This document shows, one piece after another, positions 1 to 8,920 of a stretch of DNA of 64,000 bases (positions within the stretch are counted from its first letter, which is position 1; every line of letters begins with the position of its first letter). The position numbers and the translations under genes were made by a program. This DNA is from an uncultured Pelagibacteraceae bacterium (GTDB taxonomy: Bacteria > Pseudomonadota > Alphaproteobacteria > Pelagibacterales > Pelagibacteraceae). The notes beneath the pieces are model-generated. The model did not search any database. It had not been told where the DNA came from and was given only the letters and a program-made list of their open reading frames with translations. The DNA lies in contig CACKGF010000003.1 of the NCBI GenBank assembly GCA_902599625.1, positions 1 to 64,000 of the forward strand. Direction: 5' to 3'.

Positions 1-819
1 AATAGACTTACTGAAATAAGTCATAAGCTAGGTATTAGTGTAACAGATTTTAAAAAGTTACTTAGTAGAGTTCAGAAAGGAGAGAAGGAATCAAGGATTG
101 CAAAAAAAGAGATGGTAGAAGCTAATTTGAGATTAGTAATTTCAATTGCTAAGAAATACACTAATAGAGGATTGCAATTTTTAGATTTAATTCAAGAGGG
201 AAATATTGGTTTAATGAAGGCAGTTGATAAATTTGAATATAGAAGAGGTTATAAATTTTCTACTTATGCAACTTGGTGGATTAGACAAGCAATTACAAGA
301 TCAATTGCTGACCAGGCAAGAACAATTAGAATACCCGTCCATATGATAGAAACTATAAATAAGATTGTCAGAACTCAAAGACTGATTTTGAGCGAGTTTG
401 GTCGCGAAGCAACACCAGAGGAACTTGCAAAAAAACTTAGAATGCCTTTGGAAAAAGTAAGAAAGGTTTTAAAAATTTCAAAAGAACCTGTTTCACTTGA
501 GAAACCAGTTGGAGATGAGGAAGATAGTAGTTTAGGCGATTTTATTGAAGACACAAAAGCATTAGCTCCTCTAGAACAAGCTATCAAATCAAATCTCTCT
601 GAGGCAACTACTAAAATTTTATCAACTTTAACTCCTAGAGAAGAAAGAGTATTAAGGATGAGATTTGGTGTAGGAATGAATACAGATCATACTTTAGAGG
701 AAGTAGGATTACAATTTTCTGTGACAAGAGAGCGTATAAGGCAAATTGAGGCTAAAGCTTTAAGAAAGCTCAAACATCCAAGTAGATCGAAACAACTTAA
801 GAGCTTTTTAGAAAGTTAA
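1..819 (+). CDS. rpoD: RNA polymerase sigma factor RpoD (sigma-70), C-terminal part; 5' end lies outside the window
   Basis: Frame +1 is open from base 1 ([23 protein letters not shown]...) into the track ORF at 112. Regions 2-4 motifs: [68 protein letters not shown]. Confidence 0.97.
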   Translation, partial: NRLTEISHKLGISVTDFKKLLSRVQKGEKESRIAKKEMVEANLRLVISIAKKYTNRGLQFLDLIQEGNIGLMKAVDKFEYRRGYKFSTYATWWIRQAITRSIADQARTIRIPVHMIETINKIVRTQRLILSEFGREATPEELAKKLRMPLEKVRKVLKISKEPVSLEKPVGDEEDSSLGDFIEDTKALAPLEQAIKSNLSEATTKILSTLTPREERVLRMRFGVGMNTDHTLEEVGLQFSVTRERIRQIEAKALRKLKHPSRSKQLKSFLES

Positions 820-835
820 AATTTTATTTAACTAA

Positions 836-1582
836 ATGGACTTAGTAAGTGTAATAATTCCATACTACAAGAAAAGAAATTTTATTAAAGAGACTATAGT
901 TTCGATCATAAACCAAAGTTATAATTTTTTAGAGATTTTAATTATCTATGACGACACAAATCTTAATGATCTAGAATTTTTACAAGAAATATCAAAAATA
1001 GATAACAGGATTAAAATTATCAACAATTATAAAAGATTAGGAGCTGGCCTTTCGAGAAATAAAGGTATTGAACAATCAAATGGAAAATATATAGCATTTA
1101 TTGATGCTGATGATACTTGGTCACCAAATAAACTTAAGGATCAGATATCATTCATGAAGAAGAACAACTATCAAATATCACATACATCCTATTTTATTAT
1201 TGATGAAAAAAAAAAAATTGTTGGTCAAAGGAAAGCTAGAGATTTACTATCAATTAACGAAATTTTGAAATCTTGTGATATTGGTTTGTCTACAGTAATT
1301 ATTGAAAAAAAAGTAATAATAAAAACTGATACAAAATTTCCACAACTCACTACTAAAGAGGACTTTGTTTTTTGGTTAAAATTAATGAAAAAAAACTACA
1401 AGTTTTATGCCTATGATGGCAACCTTACAAATTGGACAGACTCGAAAAACTCTCTTTCGTCTTCTACAATCCAGAAGTTGTTTGATGGCTTTAAGGTCTA
1501 CAATTATTACATGAATTATAATATGGTAAAATCTATGTATTATTTGATTTGTTTAAGTTTAAATTATATCAAAAAAAAATAA
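836..1582 (+). CDS. Family 2 glycosyltransferase (GT-A fold)
   Basis: N-terminal VSVIIPYYKKRNFIKETIVSIINQSY and DADDTWSPNKL motifs. Confidence 0.9.
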   Translation: MDLVSVIIPYYKKRNFIKETIVSIINQSYNFLEILIIYDDTNLNDLEFLQEISKIDNRIKIINNYKRLGAGLSRNKGIEQSNGKYIAFIDADDTWSPNKLKDQISFMKKNNYQISHTSYFIIDEKKKIVGQRKARDLLSINEILKSCDIGLSTVIIEKKVIIKTDTKFPQLTTKEDFVFWLKLMKKNYKFYAYDGNLTNWTDSKNSLSSSTIQKLFDGFKVYNYYMNYNMVKSMYYLICLSLNYIKKK

Positions 1583-1583
1583 G

Positions 1584-2603
1584 ATGATTTTTTTCGGTGT
1601 TTATTTATTGCTAGTAACACTTCTGTCTTTAATTTTTAAAAAAAAGGGCATATTTTTAAATTATTCTGGAGACATACATCAATCTTTTTCTAACAAAAAA
1701 AACATACCTTTATCTGGTGGTATTTTTGTGCTTATCCCAATAGTTTTTTTTTTAAATGATCTTTTCACAAATTGCTTTATAATTTTAATTTACTTAGTTG
1801 GTTTTTTTTCTGACAGGAAAATTCTTGTTTCACCTAAAAAAAGATTTTTAATACAATGTGTTTTAATTTTATTGTTTGTAGTAATTTTTGATTTTAGAAT
1901 AAACTCATCTAGAATCGAATTATTTGACCTTGCCTTGGATAATAAGATCTTTGCTGTTCTTTTTTCAGCATTTTGTTTATTAATTTTAATCAATGGTAGT
2001 AATTTTGTTGATGGTTTGAATGGATTATTAATTTTTTATACGATTATTGTTTTTTTCATGTTAACCAAATTAAATTTGATAGATAATTCAATAATTTCAA
2101 ATCAGTCAATTAATCTTATTATATTCGTACTTTTGGTACTTTTATTACTAAACATCTTTAATGTTTTAATGCTCGGAGATAGTGGAGCATATTTGCTAGG
2201 TTTTTTTATGGGATTTGTAATAATTAGTTCTCATATAAAAAATACCGATATTTCACCATACTTTTTTATTTCATTGATTTGGTATCCTTGTTTTGAAAAT
2301 TTATTTTCAATTTTAAGGAAATTAAATAGAGAGTTTTCACCCCTAAAACCAGATAGCAAGCATCTTCATCAACTTGTTTTCTTCCTTTTAACAAAAAAAT
2401 TTAACTTAAAATTAATTATTTCTAACAATTTTAGTAGCGCAATAATATGTTTTTTTAATTTTTTAATTATATATATTTCCTCTTTAAATCCGGGAAGCAC
2501 AATTTTTCAAATAAAATTGATAACCACATCAATTATTTTTTATATTGTGAGTTATATGTTTTTGTTTAATTTTTATAAATTAAATTTAACATCTAAAAAA
2601 TAA
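1584..2603 (+). CDS. MraY/WecA-family undecaprenyl-phosphate sugar-phosphate transferase
   Basis: Polytopic membrane protein with NFVDGLNGL and LGDSGAYLLGF motifs typical of the WecA/MraY family. Confidence 0.85.
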   Translation: MIFFGVYLLLVTLLSLIFKKKGIFLNYSGDIHQSFSNKKNIPLSGGIFVLIPIVFFLNDLFTNCFIILIYLVGFFSDRKILVSPKKRFLIQCVLILLFVVIFDFRINSSRIELFDLALDNKIFAVLFSAFCLLILINGSNFVDGLNGLLIFYTIIVFFMLTKLNLIDNSIISNQSINLIIFVLLVLLLLNIFNVLMLGDSGAYLLGFFMGFVIISSHIKNTDISPYFFISLIWYPCFENLFSILRKLNREFSPLKPDSKHLHQLVFFLLTKKFNLKLIISNNFSSAIICFFNFLIIYISSLNPGSTIFQIKLITTSIIFYIVSYMFLFNFYKLNLTSKK

Positions 2604-3254
2604 TTTTATCATTGAAAATAATATTTTCAGACCGTCTTTAAATGCATTTACTTTTTTTTCCCCTGCAATTCTTGACCTCTCGTATGATTTGTTTGTACAA
2701 ATTTTATAATCAGCTCTTTTAGCTTTTATTGGTAACTCTACACAAAATGAAAAATCTTTTGCAGTTAGATCGAGTTTTTTTGCACATGAGGTTCTAGCCA
2801 TCACATAAGTATAAAGAATATCAGAGATGCTTAATTTAAAAAAAATCTTTCCTAAATAAGTAAAAATATAATTACCTATAAATGTAACAAATGTATCGTC
2901 ATCACTTCCACAATTTTTCTCATATCTAGAGGCAAAAACAAAGTCATATTTATCATCTCTAAGTTTCTTAATCATCACATCTAATTCTTTTGGATCAAAT
3001 GACCCATCGGCATTAAAAATACAAAAAAATTCTGTCTCAACTGTTTCAATTCCTTTTTTTAATGCATCGCCATATCCCTTAGAGTCTTGGAAAATGATCT
3101 TACAATCGTAAGTTTTTATAGCTTCAATAGTAGTTTCATCTGATGCTTCTAATATGATATTTTTCTTAAAATTATACTTTAAAAGCTCATCCAACACTTT
3201 GGGTAAAGACTCTTTCTCATTTTTAGCTGGTATTATTAAAGTAAGATCACTCAT
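2586..3254 (-). CDS. Family 2 glycosyltransferase (dolichyl-phosphate-sugar synthase-like)
   Basis: LTLIIPAKNEKESLPKVLDELL, FNADGSFDPKEL; the 3' end overlaps the convergent 1584-2603 gene. Confidence 0.85.
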   Translation of the reverse strand: MSDLTLIIPAKNEKESLPKVLDELLKYNFKKNIILEASDETTIEAIKTYDCKIIFQDSKGYGDALKKGIETVETEFFCIFNADGSFDPKELDVMIKKLRDDKYDFVFASRYEKNCGSDDDTFVTFIGNYIFTYLGKIFFKLSISDILYTYVMARTSCAKKLDLTAKDFSFCVELPIKAKRADYKICTNKSYERSRIAGEKKVNAFKDGLKILFSMIKLFFRC

Positions 3255-3362
3255 CTAAATTTGAACACATATAATTGATTAAAAATCAAAAACAACAAAA
3301 TTTATTTATTAGAAGAAAGCTTTTTTAATTCAATATAATTATGAATACATTATAAATACTTT

Positions 3363-5048
3363 ATGGTGAGCAATTATATAATATTTTTTATAAGCTACTT
3401 TTTAATAGTCTTATCTGTAGTTGGACACGGTGTTTTAGCAATTAAACTAACAAAAACCAATATATCAACAGAAGAAATAGGGTTTGTTGGTTTGGTTGGT
3501 ATATTTTTCTTAATATTATACTCTTATGTTACCCATTTTTTCGTAAGTCATGGTTATTTACATAATATAATTTTTATTACTATCGGTCTTGTATCAATTT
3601 ATTATTTCAGATCGAAAATTTTAACAAAAAGAAATGTTGTTTTTTTATTTTCAATTTTCTCGATTATTTTTTTAGCTTTTATAATTTTTAAAACTCACGA
3701 TGACTTTGGATACTACCATTTCCCATATAGCTATTACATAAATAAATTTTCAATGATAATTGGAACTGGACCAATTAATCATGGTTTTAGAACTCCTTCA
3801 TCTATTTTTTATTTAAACTCATTATTTTATTTACCGTATTTAGATTATTATCTTTACCATATGGGCGCTGCACTAGTTTTAGGATTTGCAAATATTATTA
3901 TAATTTCGAATATCAAAAAATATTCTGAAAAAAAGGAAAATAATCAGTTTTTTTTTCTTAATTTACTCGCATTCATTCTTATCAACGTTTTTTTTTATCG
4001 ATTAGCAGAGCATGGAACAGACAGATCGGCTCAAATCCTCATATTTTTATTTTTTATTTATATTCTTTCTATACGAGGATATTATGAAAATTTTGATAGT
4101 ATATTACCAAAATTGATAATTTTATTAAGTATAATAATTTCCTTAAAATCTTTTTATGTCCTATACTTTGTTTTTATTATTCCCTTAATCTTCTACATTA
4201 TTAAAGATAATAAAATGCACCTCATTTATAAAATCTTTAAAAGCCCAATATTGTATTTTTCTATTTTAATGGGACTTTGTGTAATTTTAGTTTATTTTTT
4301 CAATACTGGATGCTTATTATACCCAGTGCAACAAACTTGTATAAGTGGAATAGAATGGGGTATTCCAAAATCAGAAGTAAGCACTCTCAACACCCATTAT
4401 CAATGGTGGGCAAAAGCAGGTGGTGGTCCTGGATATACTCATGAAATGGAAAAGAATTTGTATATTAAAAATTTTAACTGGTTATCAAATTGGATTGATA
4501 AATATTTCTTTAATAAAATGACAGATTTTCTTGCGGGCCTTTCATTTATATTAATCTTTTTGATAATTACTTTTAAATCAAAAAAAAAAGATTCAGACAA
4601 TAGAAATTTTAGCTACAATCTTTTATATTATTGTCTAATAATTTTGTTACTTGTAGAATGGTTTTATAATCATCCCTCCCTAAGATACGGAGGCTATATT
4701 ATTTTTGCACTAATATTTTTTATTCCATTATCTCATTTATTATCAAAATATCAAGTTACTAGAAAATTCTCGCTGAAAACTACTATTCTATTAGTCTTTG
4801 TAATTTCAATTTTTATAGGGAGGAACATTGACAGAATTCTTTACGAGCAGAACTTTTATCAAGCTAACTTTGAACGAAATATGTTTTTTTTCACTGATAA
4901 AAAACATTTTAGAATTGACACAAAACTTAAAGATCTTTCAAAAATATATAATAATTGTAATCCCAGTATTAATAAATGTTCAAATAATCAAGACTTTATT
5001 ATTAAAAAAGGTTATGGAAAAATGATTTTAATCAAGATTAGAAATTAG
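3363..5048 (+). CDS. Large polytopic membrane protein of unknown function, possibly an ArnT/PMT-like glycosyltransferase
   Basis: 561 aa with many hydrophobic segments, sitting inside a glycan-gene block; no catalytic motif recognised. Confidence 0.7.
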   Translation: MVSNYIIFFISYFLIVLSVVGHGVLAIKLTKTNISTEEIGFVGLVGIFFLILYSYVTHFFVSHGYLHNIIFITIGLVSIYYFRSKILTKRNVVFLFSIFSIIFLAFIIFKTHDDFGYYHFPYSYYINKFSMIIGTGPINHGFRTPSSIFYLNSLFYLPYLDYYLYHMGAALVLGFANIIIISNIKKYSEKKENNQFFFLNLLAFILINVFFYRLAEHGTDRSAQILIFLFFIYILSIRGYYENFDSILPKLIILLSIIISLKSFYVLYFVFIIPLIFYIIKDNKMHLIYKIFKSPILYFSILMGLCVILVYFFNTGCLLYPVQQTCISGIEWGIPKSEVSTLNTHYQWWAKAGGGPGYTHEMEKNLYIKNFNWLSNWIDKYFFNKMTDFLAGLSFILIFLIITFKSKKKDSDNRNFSYNLLYYCLIILLLVEWFYNHPSLRYGGYIIFALIFFIPLSHLLSKYQVTRKFSLKTTILLVFVISIFIGRNIDRILYEQNFYQANFERNMFFFTDKKHFRIDTKLKDLSKIYNNCNPSINKCSNNQDFIIKKGYGKMILIKIRN

Positions 5049-5125
5049 ATATTAAATTTGTTCAAATTTTTTTTAGTTAAAAAATAAGTATTAACAAATG
5101 TTTAAAAAGATTATATTAGGTAAAC

Positions 5126-6175
5126 ATGAATAAAAAAATAGCCTTAATTTTTGGTATAACTGGACAGGATGGTTCATATCTTGCAGAATTTTTGTTAAAA
5201 AAAAAATATATTGTTCATGGAGTCAAAAGAAGGTCATCTTCAATTAATACTTCAAGAATTGATCACATCTATCAAGAGCCCAGTCTTAAATCGAGAAATT
5301 TTTTTCTTCATTATGGTGACATAACAGACTCTACATCAGTTTCAAAGATTATTAGGATGATAAAACCACATGAAATTTATAATTTAGCAGCTCAATCACA
5401 TGTCGCTGTATCTTTTGAAGTACCTGAATACACTGCCAATGCTGATGCGCTCGGAGCTCTTAGAATTCTTGAAGCGATTAAATTTCATAAATTAGAGAGA
5501 AAAACAAAATTCTACCAGGCTGGAACATCTGAAATGTTCGGAAAAGTTCAAGACGTACCTCAGACTGAGAAAACAAATTTTTATCCATTAAGCCCATATG
5601 GTGTCGCAAAATTGTATGCACATTGGATAACAAAGAATTACAGAGAGGCGTATAATATTTTTGGATCAAACGGTGTTTTATTTAATCATGAAAGCCCTAG
5701 AAGAGGTGAGACATTTGTAACTAAAAAAATAATAAAAGCCCTTGTAAGAATTAAGATGGGTTTTCAAAAACAATTAGTCTTAGGTAACTTAGACTCGAGA
5801 AGGGACTGGGGGCATGCGAAAGATTATGTAGAGGCTATGTGGAAAATACTTCAACAAAAAAAACCAGACGATTATGTAATAGCAACTGGAAAACAATATA
5901 GTATAAGACAGTTTATTAACTTTGTGGCTAAAAAGTTAAATATGAAAATTTCATGGAAGGGAAAAGGGCTTAACGAAACAGGTTATGATGTTTTGAAAAA
6001 AAAAAATATAATTTTAGTTGATAAAAATTATATAAGACCTTTAGATGTAAATACTCTTTTAGGGAATGCTGCAAAAGCACGAAGAGAGTTGAAATGGAAA
6101 CCCCAAATAAATATTCATAAACTTATTGATGAAATGATTACAGAGGAAATGAATATTTTAGGTAATGATCAATAA
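5126..6175 (+). CDS. gmd: GDP-mannose 4,6-dehydratase
   Basis: GITGQDGSYLAEFLLKKKYIVHGVKRRSSSINT, GTSEMFGKVQDVPQTEKTNFYPLSPYGVAKLYAHWITKNYREAYN. Confidence 0.97.
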   Translation: MNKKIALIFGITGQDGSYLAEFLLKKKYIVHGVKRRSSSINTSRIDHIYQEPSLKSRNFFLHYGDITDSTSVSKIIRMIKPHEIYNLAAQSHVAVSFEVPEYTANADALGALRILEAIKFHKLERKTKFYQAGTSEMFGKVQDVPQTEKTNFYPLSPYGVAKLYAHWITKNYREAYNIFGSNGVLFNHESPRRGETFVTKKIIKALVRIKMGFQKQLVLGNLDSRRDWGHAKDYVEAMWKILQQKKPDDYVIATGKQYSIRQFINFVAKKLNMKISWKGKGLNETGYDVLKKKNIILVDKNYIRPLDVNTLLGNAAKARRELKWKPQINIHKLIDEMITEEMNILGNDQ

Positions 6176-7094
6176 AAAAAGCAAAATTTTTGTTGCAGGC
6201 CACAAAGGTATGGTTGGATCTGCAGTTGTTAGAAAATTAAAAGAAAAAGGCTTTTCTAAAATTATATTTGCAGAAAAAAAAAAATTAAATTTACTTGACC
6301 AGAATAAAGTTTTTAAATTTTTAAAAAAAAAAAAACCTGATTTAGTAATTATAGCAGCTGCTAAGGTTGGGGGAATTCAAGCGAATTCTAATTTTAAGCA
6401 AATATTTATTTATGAAAATCTTCAAATTCAAAATAATTTAATTCATGGATCATTTCTTGCAAAAGTAAAGAATCTCGTTTTTTTGGGATCGAGCTGTATT
6501 TATCCCAAATTTTGCAAACAACCAATGAAAGAGAGTTATTTACTTAGTGGTAAATTAGAGGAAACAAATGATGCTTATGCAATAGCTAAAATAGCTGGTA
6601 TAACAATGTGTTATAATTACTCTCTTAAATACAAATTAAATTACCAGTCTTTAATGCCACCAAATTTATTTGGACCTGGTGATAATTATGATTTGAAAAA
6701 TTCTCATTTTTTTCCGGCTCTATTGAAAAAGATTTATTTAGCAAAAATAAAAAGTAAAAAGAAACTTAATGTTTGGGGTACTGGGAAACCCAGAAGAGAA
6801 TTAATGTTTGTTGAGGATTTCGCAGATGCTCTAATTTACTTTATGAATAAAAAAATAAAAGAGCCTTTTATCAATATTGGTGTAGGAAAAGATTTTACTA
6901 TCGAATGGTACGCTAAATACATTATGAAAAAATTAGGGACAAAATTAAAAATTAGTTACGATAAAAATAAATTTGATGGTATGCCAAAAAAATGTCTAGA
7001 TATAAGCCTTGCAAAAAAATATGGCTGGAAACCAAAGAACAACCTAGACTATGGTTTTGATCTTACTTTAAGAGATTTTCTCAAAAATAGATAA
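6165..7094 (+). CDS. fcl: GDP-L-fucose synthase (GDP-4-keto-6-deoxymannose epimerase/reductase)
   Basis: AGHKGMVGSAVVRKL, AAAKVGGIQAN, FLGSSCIYPKFCKQPMKESYLLSG; 11-nt overlap with gmd. Confidence 0.95.
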   Translation: MINKKSKIFVAGHKGMVGSAVVRKLKEKGFSKIIFAEKKKLNLLDQNKVFKFLKKKKPDLVIIAAAKVGGIQANSNFKQIFIYENLQIQNNLIHGSFLAKVKNLVFLGSSCIYPKFCKQPMKESYLLSGKLEETNDAYAIAKIAGITMCYNYSLKYKLNYQSLMPPNLFGPGDNYDLKNSHFFPALLKKIYLAKIKSKKKLNVWGTGKPRRELMFVEDFADALIYFMNKKIKEPFINIGVGKDFTIEWYAKYIMKKLGTKLKISYDKNKFDGMPKKCLDISLAKKYGWKPKNNLDYGFDLTLRDFLKNR

Positions 7095-7113
7095 ATTCGA
7101 GTTAAAATTATTA

Positions 7114-7141
7114 TTTACAAGTTATAAATTTAAAGTATAAG
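7114..7141 (+). promoter_or_regulatory. Putative sigma-70 promoter for the solitary 5S rRNA
   Basis: TTTACA (7114-7119), 16-nt spacer, TATAAG (7136-7141); the predicted start falls at about 7147-7148, the 5S 5' end. Confidence 0.55.
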
Positions 7142-7146
7142 TCTTA

Positions 7147-7264
7147 TGCCTGGTGATTATTGCGAAGGTGTAATACCCGATCCCATTCCGAACTCGGTAG
7201 TCAAGCCCTTCTGCGCCGATGGTACTTTGTCTTAAGACATGGAAGAGTAGGACGTTGCCAGGCT
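7147..7264 (+). rRNA. rrf: 5S ribosomal RNA
   Basis: tgcctggtgattattgcgaaggtg...cccgatcccattccgaactcggtagtcaagcccttctgcgccgatggtact...gttgccaggct; terminal helix TGCCTGG/CCAGGC. Confidence 0.95.
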
Positions 7265-7272
7265 AATAAATT

Positions 7273-7398
7273 ATGAAAATAAAAAGCTCCCTTAAATCAT
7301 TAAAAAAAAGAGATCTTAACTCAAAATTAGTTAAGAGAAGAGGAAGAGTTTACATAATCAATAAAAAAAACCCAAAATTTAAAGCAAGACAGAAGTAA
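7273..7398 (+). CDS. rpmJ: 50S ribosomal protein L36, cysteine-free form (absent from the supplied ORF track)
   Basis: Manual translation [41 protein letters not shown]; 41 aa. Confidence 0.92.
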   Translation: MKIKSSLKSLKKRDLNSKLVKRRGRVYIINKKNPKFKARQK

Positions 7399-7401
7399 TT
7401 T

Positions 7402-7512
7402 ATGGATAATGAAAACCATAAAAAAACATGGGATAATTTCACGAAGTTCGTTCTTTGGGGGACAATTTCAGTCATTGTTATTTTAACACTTCTAGCTATT
7501 TTCTTACTATAA
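7402..7512 (+). CDS. Small membrane protein resembling the bacterial aa3-type cytochrome c oxidase subunit IV family (absent from the ORF track)
   Basis: Manual translation MDNENHKKTWDNFTKFVLWGTISVIVILTLLAIFLL*; a short basic/aromatic N-terminus followed by one TM helix, as in the alphaproteobacterial COX IV-like family. Confidence 0.75.
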   Translation: MDNENHKKTWDNFTKFVLWGTISVIVILTLLAIFLL

Positions 7513-7517
7513 TTTAA

Positions 7518-8606
7518 ATGATAGTAGGTTCCATCATCGAAGATCGAAAAATTGAGAGCAGAGTTGCCCTTACTCCAGAGAATGTAAAAAAATTTCTTGG
7601 AATAGGCTTTAAAGTATTAATAGAAAAAAAATATGCCGAACACATTGGAATAAAAGATGACGAATATGTATCATCAGGTGCGGAAATATCTGAAGATAAA
7701 AAAAAAATTTTGGCTAATTCTAATTTCATAGTCCAATTAAATTTACCTTCTGAAGAAAATTTAAATTCTTTAAAAGAAAATCAAAACTTAATTGGTGTAT
7801 TCAATCCTTACTCAAATAAAGAAATTATTTCTAACTTAACAAAAAAGAAAATCAACGTTTTTTCATTAGAACTTCTTCCAAGAATTACCAGAGCTCAATC
7901 GATGGATATTCTTTCGTCTCAAGCAAACTTAGCTGGATACAAAGCTGTAGTAGAAGCTTTTGCAAACTTTAAAAAAGCAGTTCCAATGATGATGACGGCA
8001 GCAGGAACTATTCCAGCGGCAAAAATTTTAGTTGTAGGTGCAGGTGTTGCAGGATTACAAGCAATTGCAACAGCAAAACGAATGGGTGGTATAGTTTTTG
8101 CAACTGATGTCAGAATGTCATCTAAAGAACAAGTTGAGAGTTTGGGGGGTAAATTTTTGACTGTAGAAGGCGCAGAAAATCTTGAGACTTCTGGTGGATA
8201 CGCTAAAGAAACCTCAGATGAATTTAAAAAAAAACAAGAAGATCTTCTTGCTGAAACATTGAAAAAAATTGATATTGTAATCTGTACAGCATTAATTCCT
8301 GGAAAAAAAGCTCCAGTAATTATTAAAGAAAGTATGATTAAAAATATGCAGTCAGGCTCTGTAATTTATGATTTAGCGGCTGTTCAGGGCGGAAACACTG
8401 CTGTAACCAAAGCTGATGAAGAAGTTGATTTAAATGGAGTTAAAATTATGGGTGAAAAAAATATATTAAACAAACTTCCAGTCTCAGCTTCAAACTTATA
8501 TTCAAAAAATATATTTAATTTCGTATCTAATCTTTATGATAAAGAAAAAAAGAATGTTAATATTAATTTAGAGGATGAAATAATAAAGGAAACATTGGTA
8601 AAGTAA
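7518..8606 (+). CDS. pntA: NAD(P) transhydrogenase subunit alpha, part 1 (soluble NAD-binding domain)
   Basis: ESRVALTPENVKKFLGIGFKV, VVGAGVAGLQAIATAKRMGGIVFATDVR, IYDLAAVQGGN. Confidence 0.95.
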   Translation: MIVGSIIEDRKIESRVALTPENVKKFLGIGFKVLIEKKYAEHIGIKDDEYVSSGAEISEDKKKILANSNFIVQLNLPSEENLNSLKENQNLIGVFNPYSNKEIISNLTKKKINVFSLELLPRITRAQSMDILSSQANLAGYKAVVEAFANFKKAVPMMMTAAGTIPAAKILVVGAGVAGLQAIATAKRMGGIVFATDVRMSSKEQVESLGGKFLTVEGAENLETSGGYAKETSDEFKKKQEDLLAETLKKIDIVICTALIPGKKAPVIIKESMIKNMQSGSVIYDLAAVQGGNTAVTKADEEVDLNGVKIMGEKNILNKLPVSASNLYSKNIFNFVSNLYDKEKKNVNINLEDEIIKETLVK

Positions 8607-8608
8607 TT

Positions 8609-8920
8609 ATGGAAATAGATCCGTTTATTTTTAGATTAAGTATATTTATATTATCAATATTTGTTGGTTACTATGTTGTATGGAGCGTAACTCCTTCATT
8701 ACACACTCCTTTGATGTCAGTAACAAACGCAATATCTTCAGTAATTATAGTTGGAGCTATTATTGCCTCATTGGCAGGTACAAATTTAAGTGTTTTTAAT
8801 CAATCTAGTATATTTGGATTTTTAGCTATCGTATTGGCAGCAATAAATATTTTTGGTGGATTTTTGGTGACACAAAGAATGTTAGCAATGTACAAGAAAA
8901 AAAAGAAAGATAAAAAATGA
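8609..8920 (+). CDS. pntA2: NAD(P) transhydrogenase subunit alpha, part 2 (membrane domain)
   Basis: Short TM protein (GYYVVWSVTPSLHTPLMSVTNAISSVIIVGA), between pntA1 and pntB. Confidence 0.94.
   Translation: MEIDPFIFRLSIFILSIFVGYYVVWSVTPSLHTPLMSVTNAISSVIIVGAIIASLAGTNLSVFNQSSIFGFLAIVLAAINIFGGFLVTQRMLAMYKKKKKDKK

Noticed and set aside
375-587. Antisense and alternate-frame ORFs from the six-frame track (e.g. 375-587 -, 5478-5669 -, 14696-15106 +, 28684-29058 -, 29101-29412 -, 41429-41722 -, 48739-49044 -, 53836-54186 +)
   Set aside because: They lie wholly within strongly supported genes, show no recognisable motifs and look like shadow frames.
1206-1217. A12 tract in a glycosyltransferase gene and A13 tract in fcl (6323-6335), considered as phase-variation slippage sites
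   Set aside because: Tracts of similar length occur in housekeeping genes here (for example A13 in sppA near 45354-45366 and about A11 at the start of glyQ). They follow from AAA-Lys codon bias in low-GC DNA, so they give no specific support for phase variation.
4828-5025. 65-aa ORF inside the end of the 3363-5048 membrane protein gene
   Set aside because: Alternate frame of a coherent membrane protein ORF; no independent start signal or motif.
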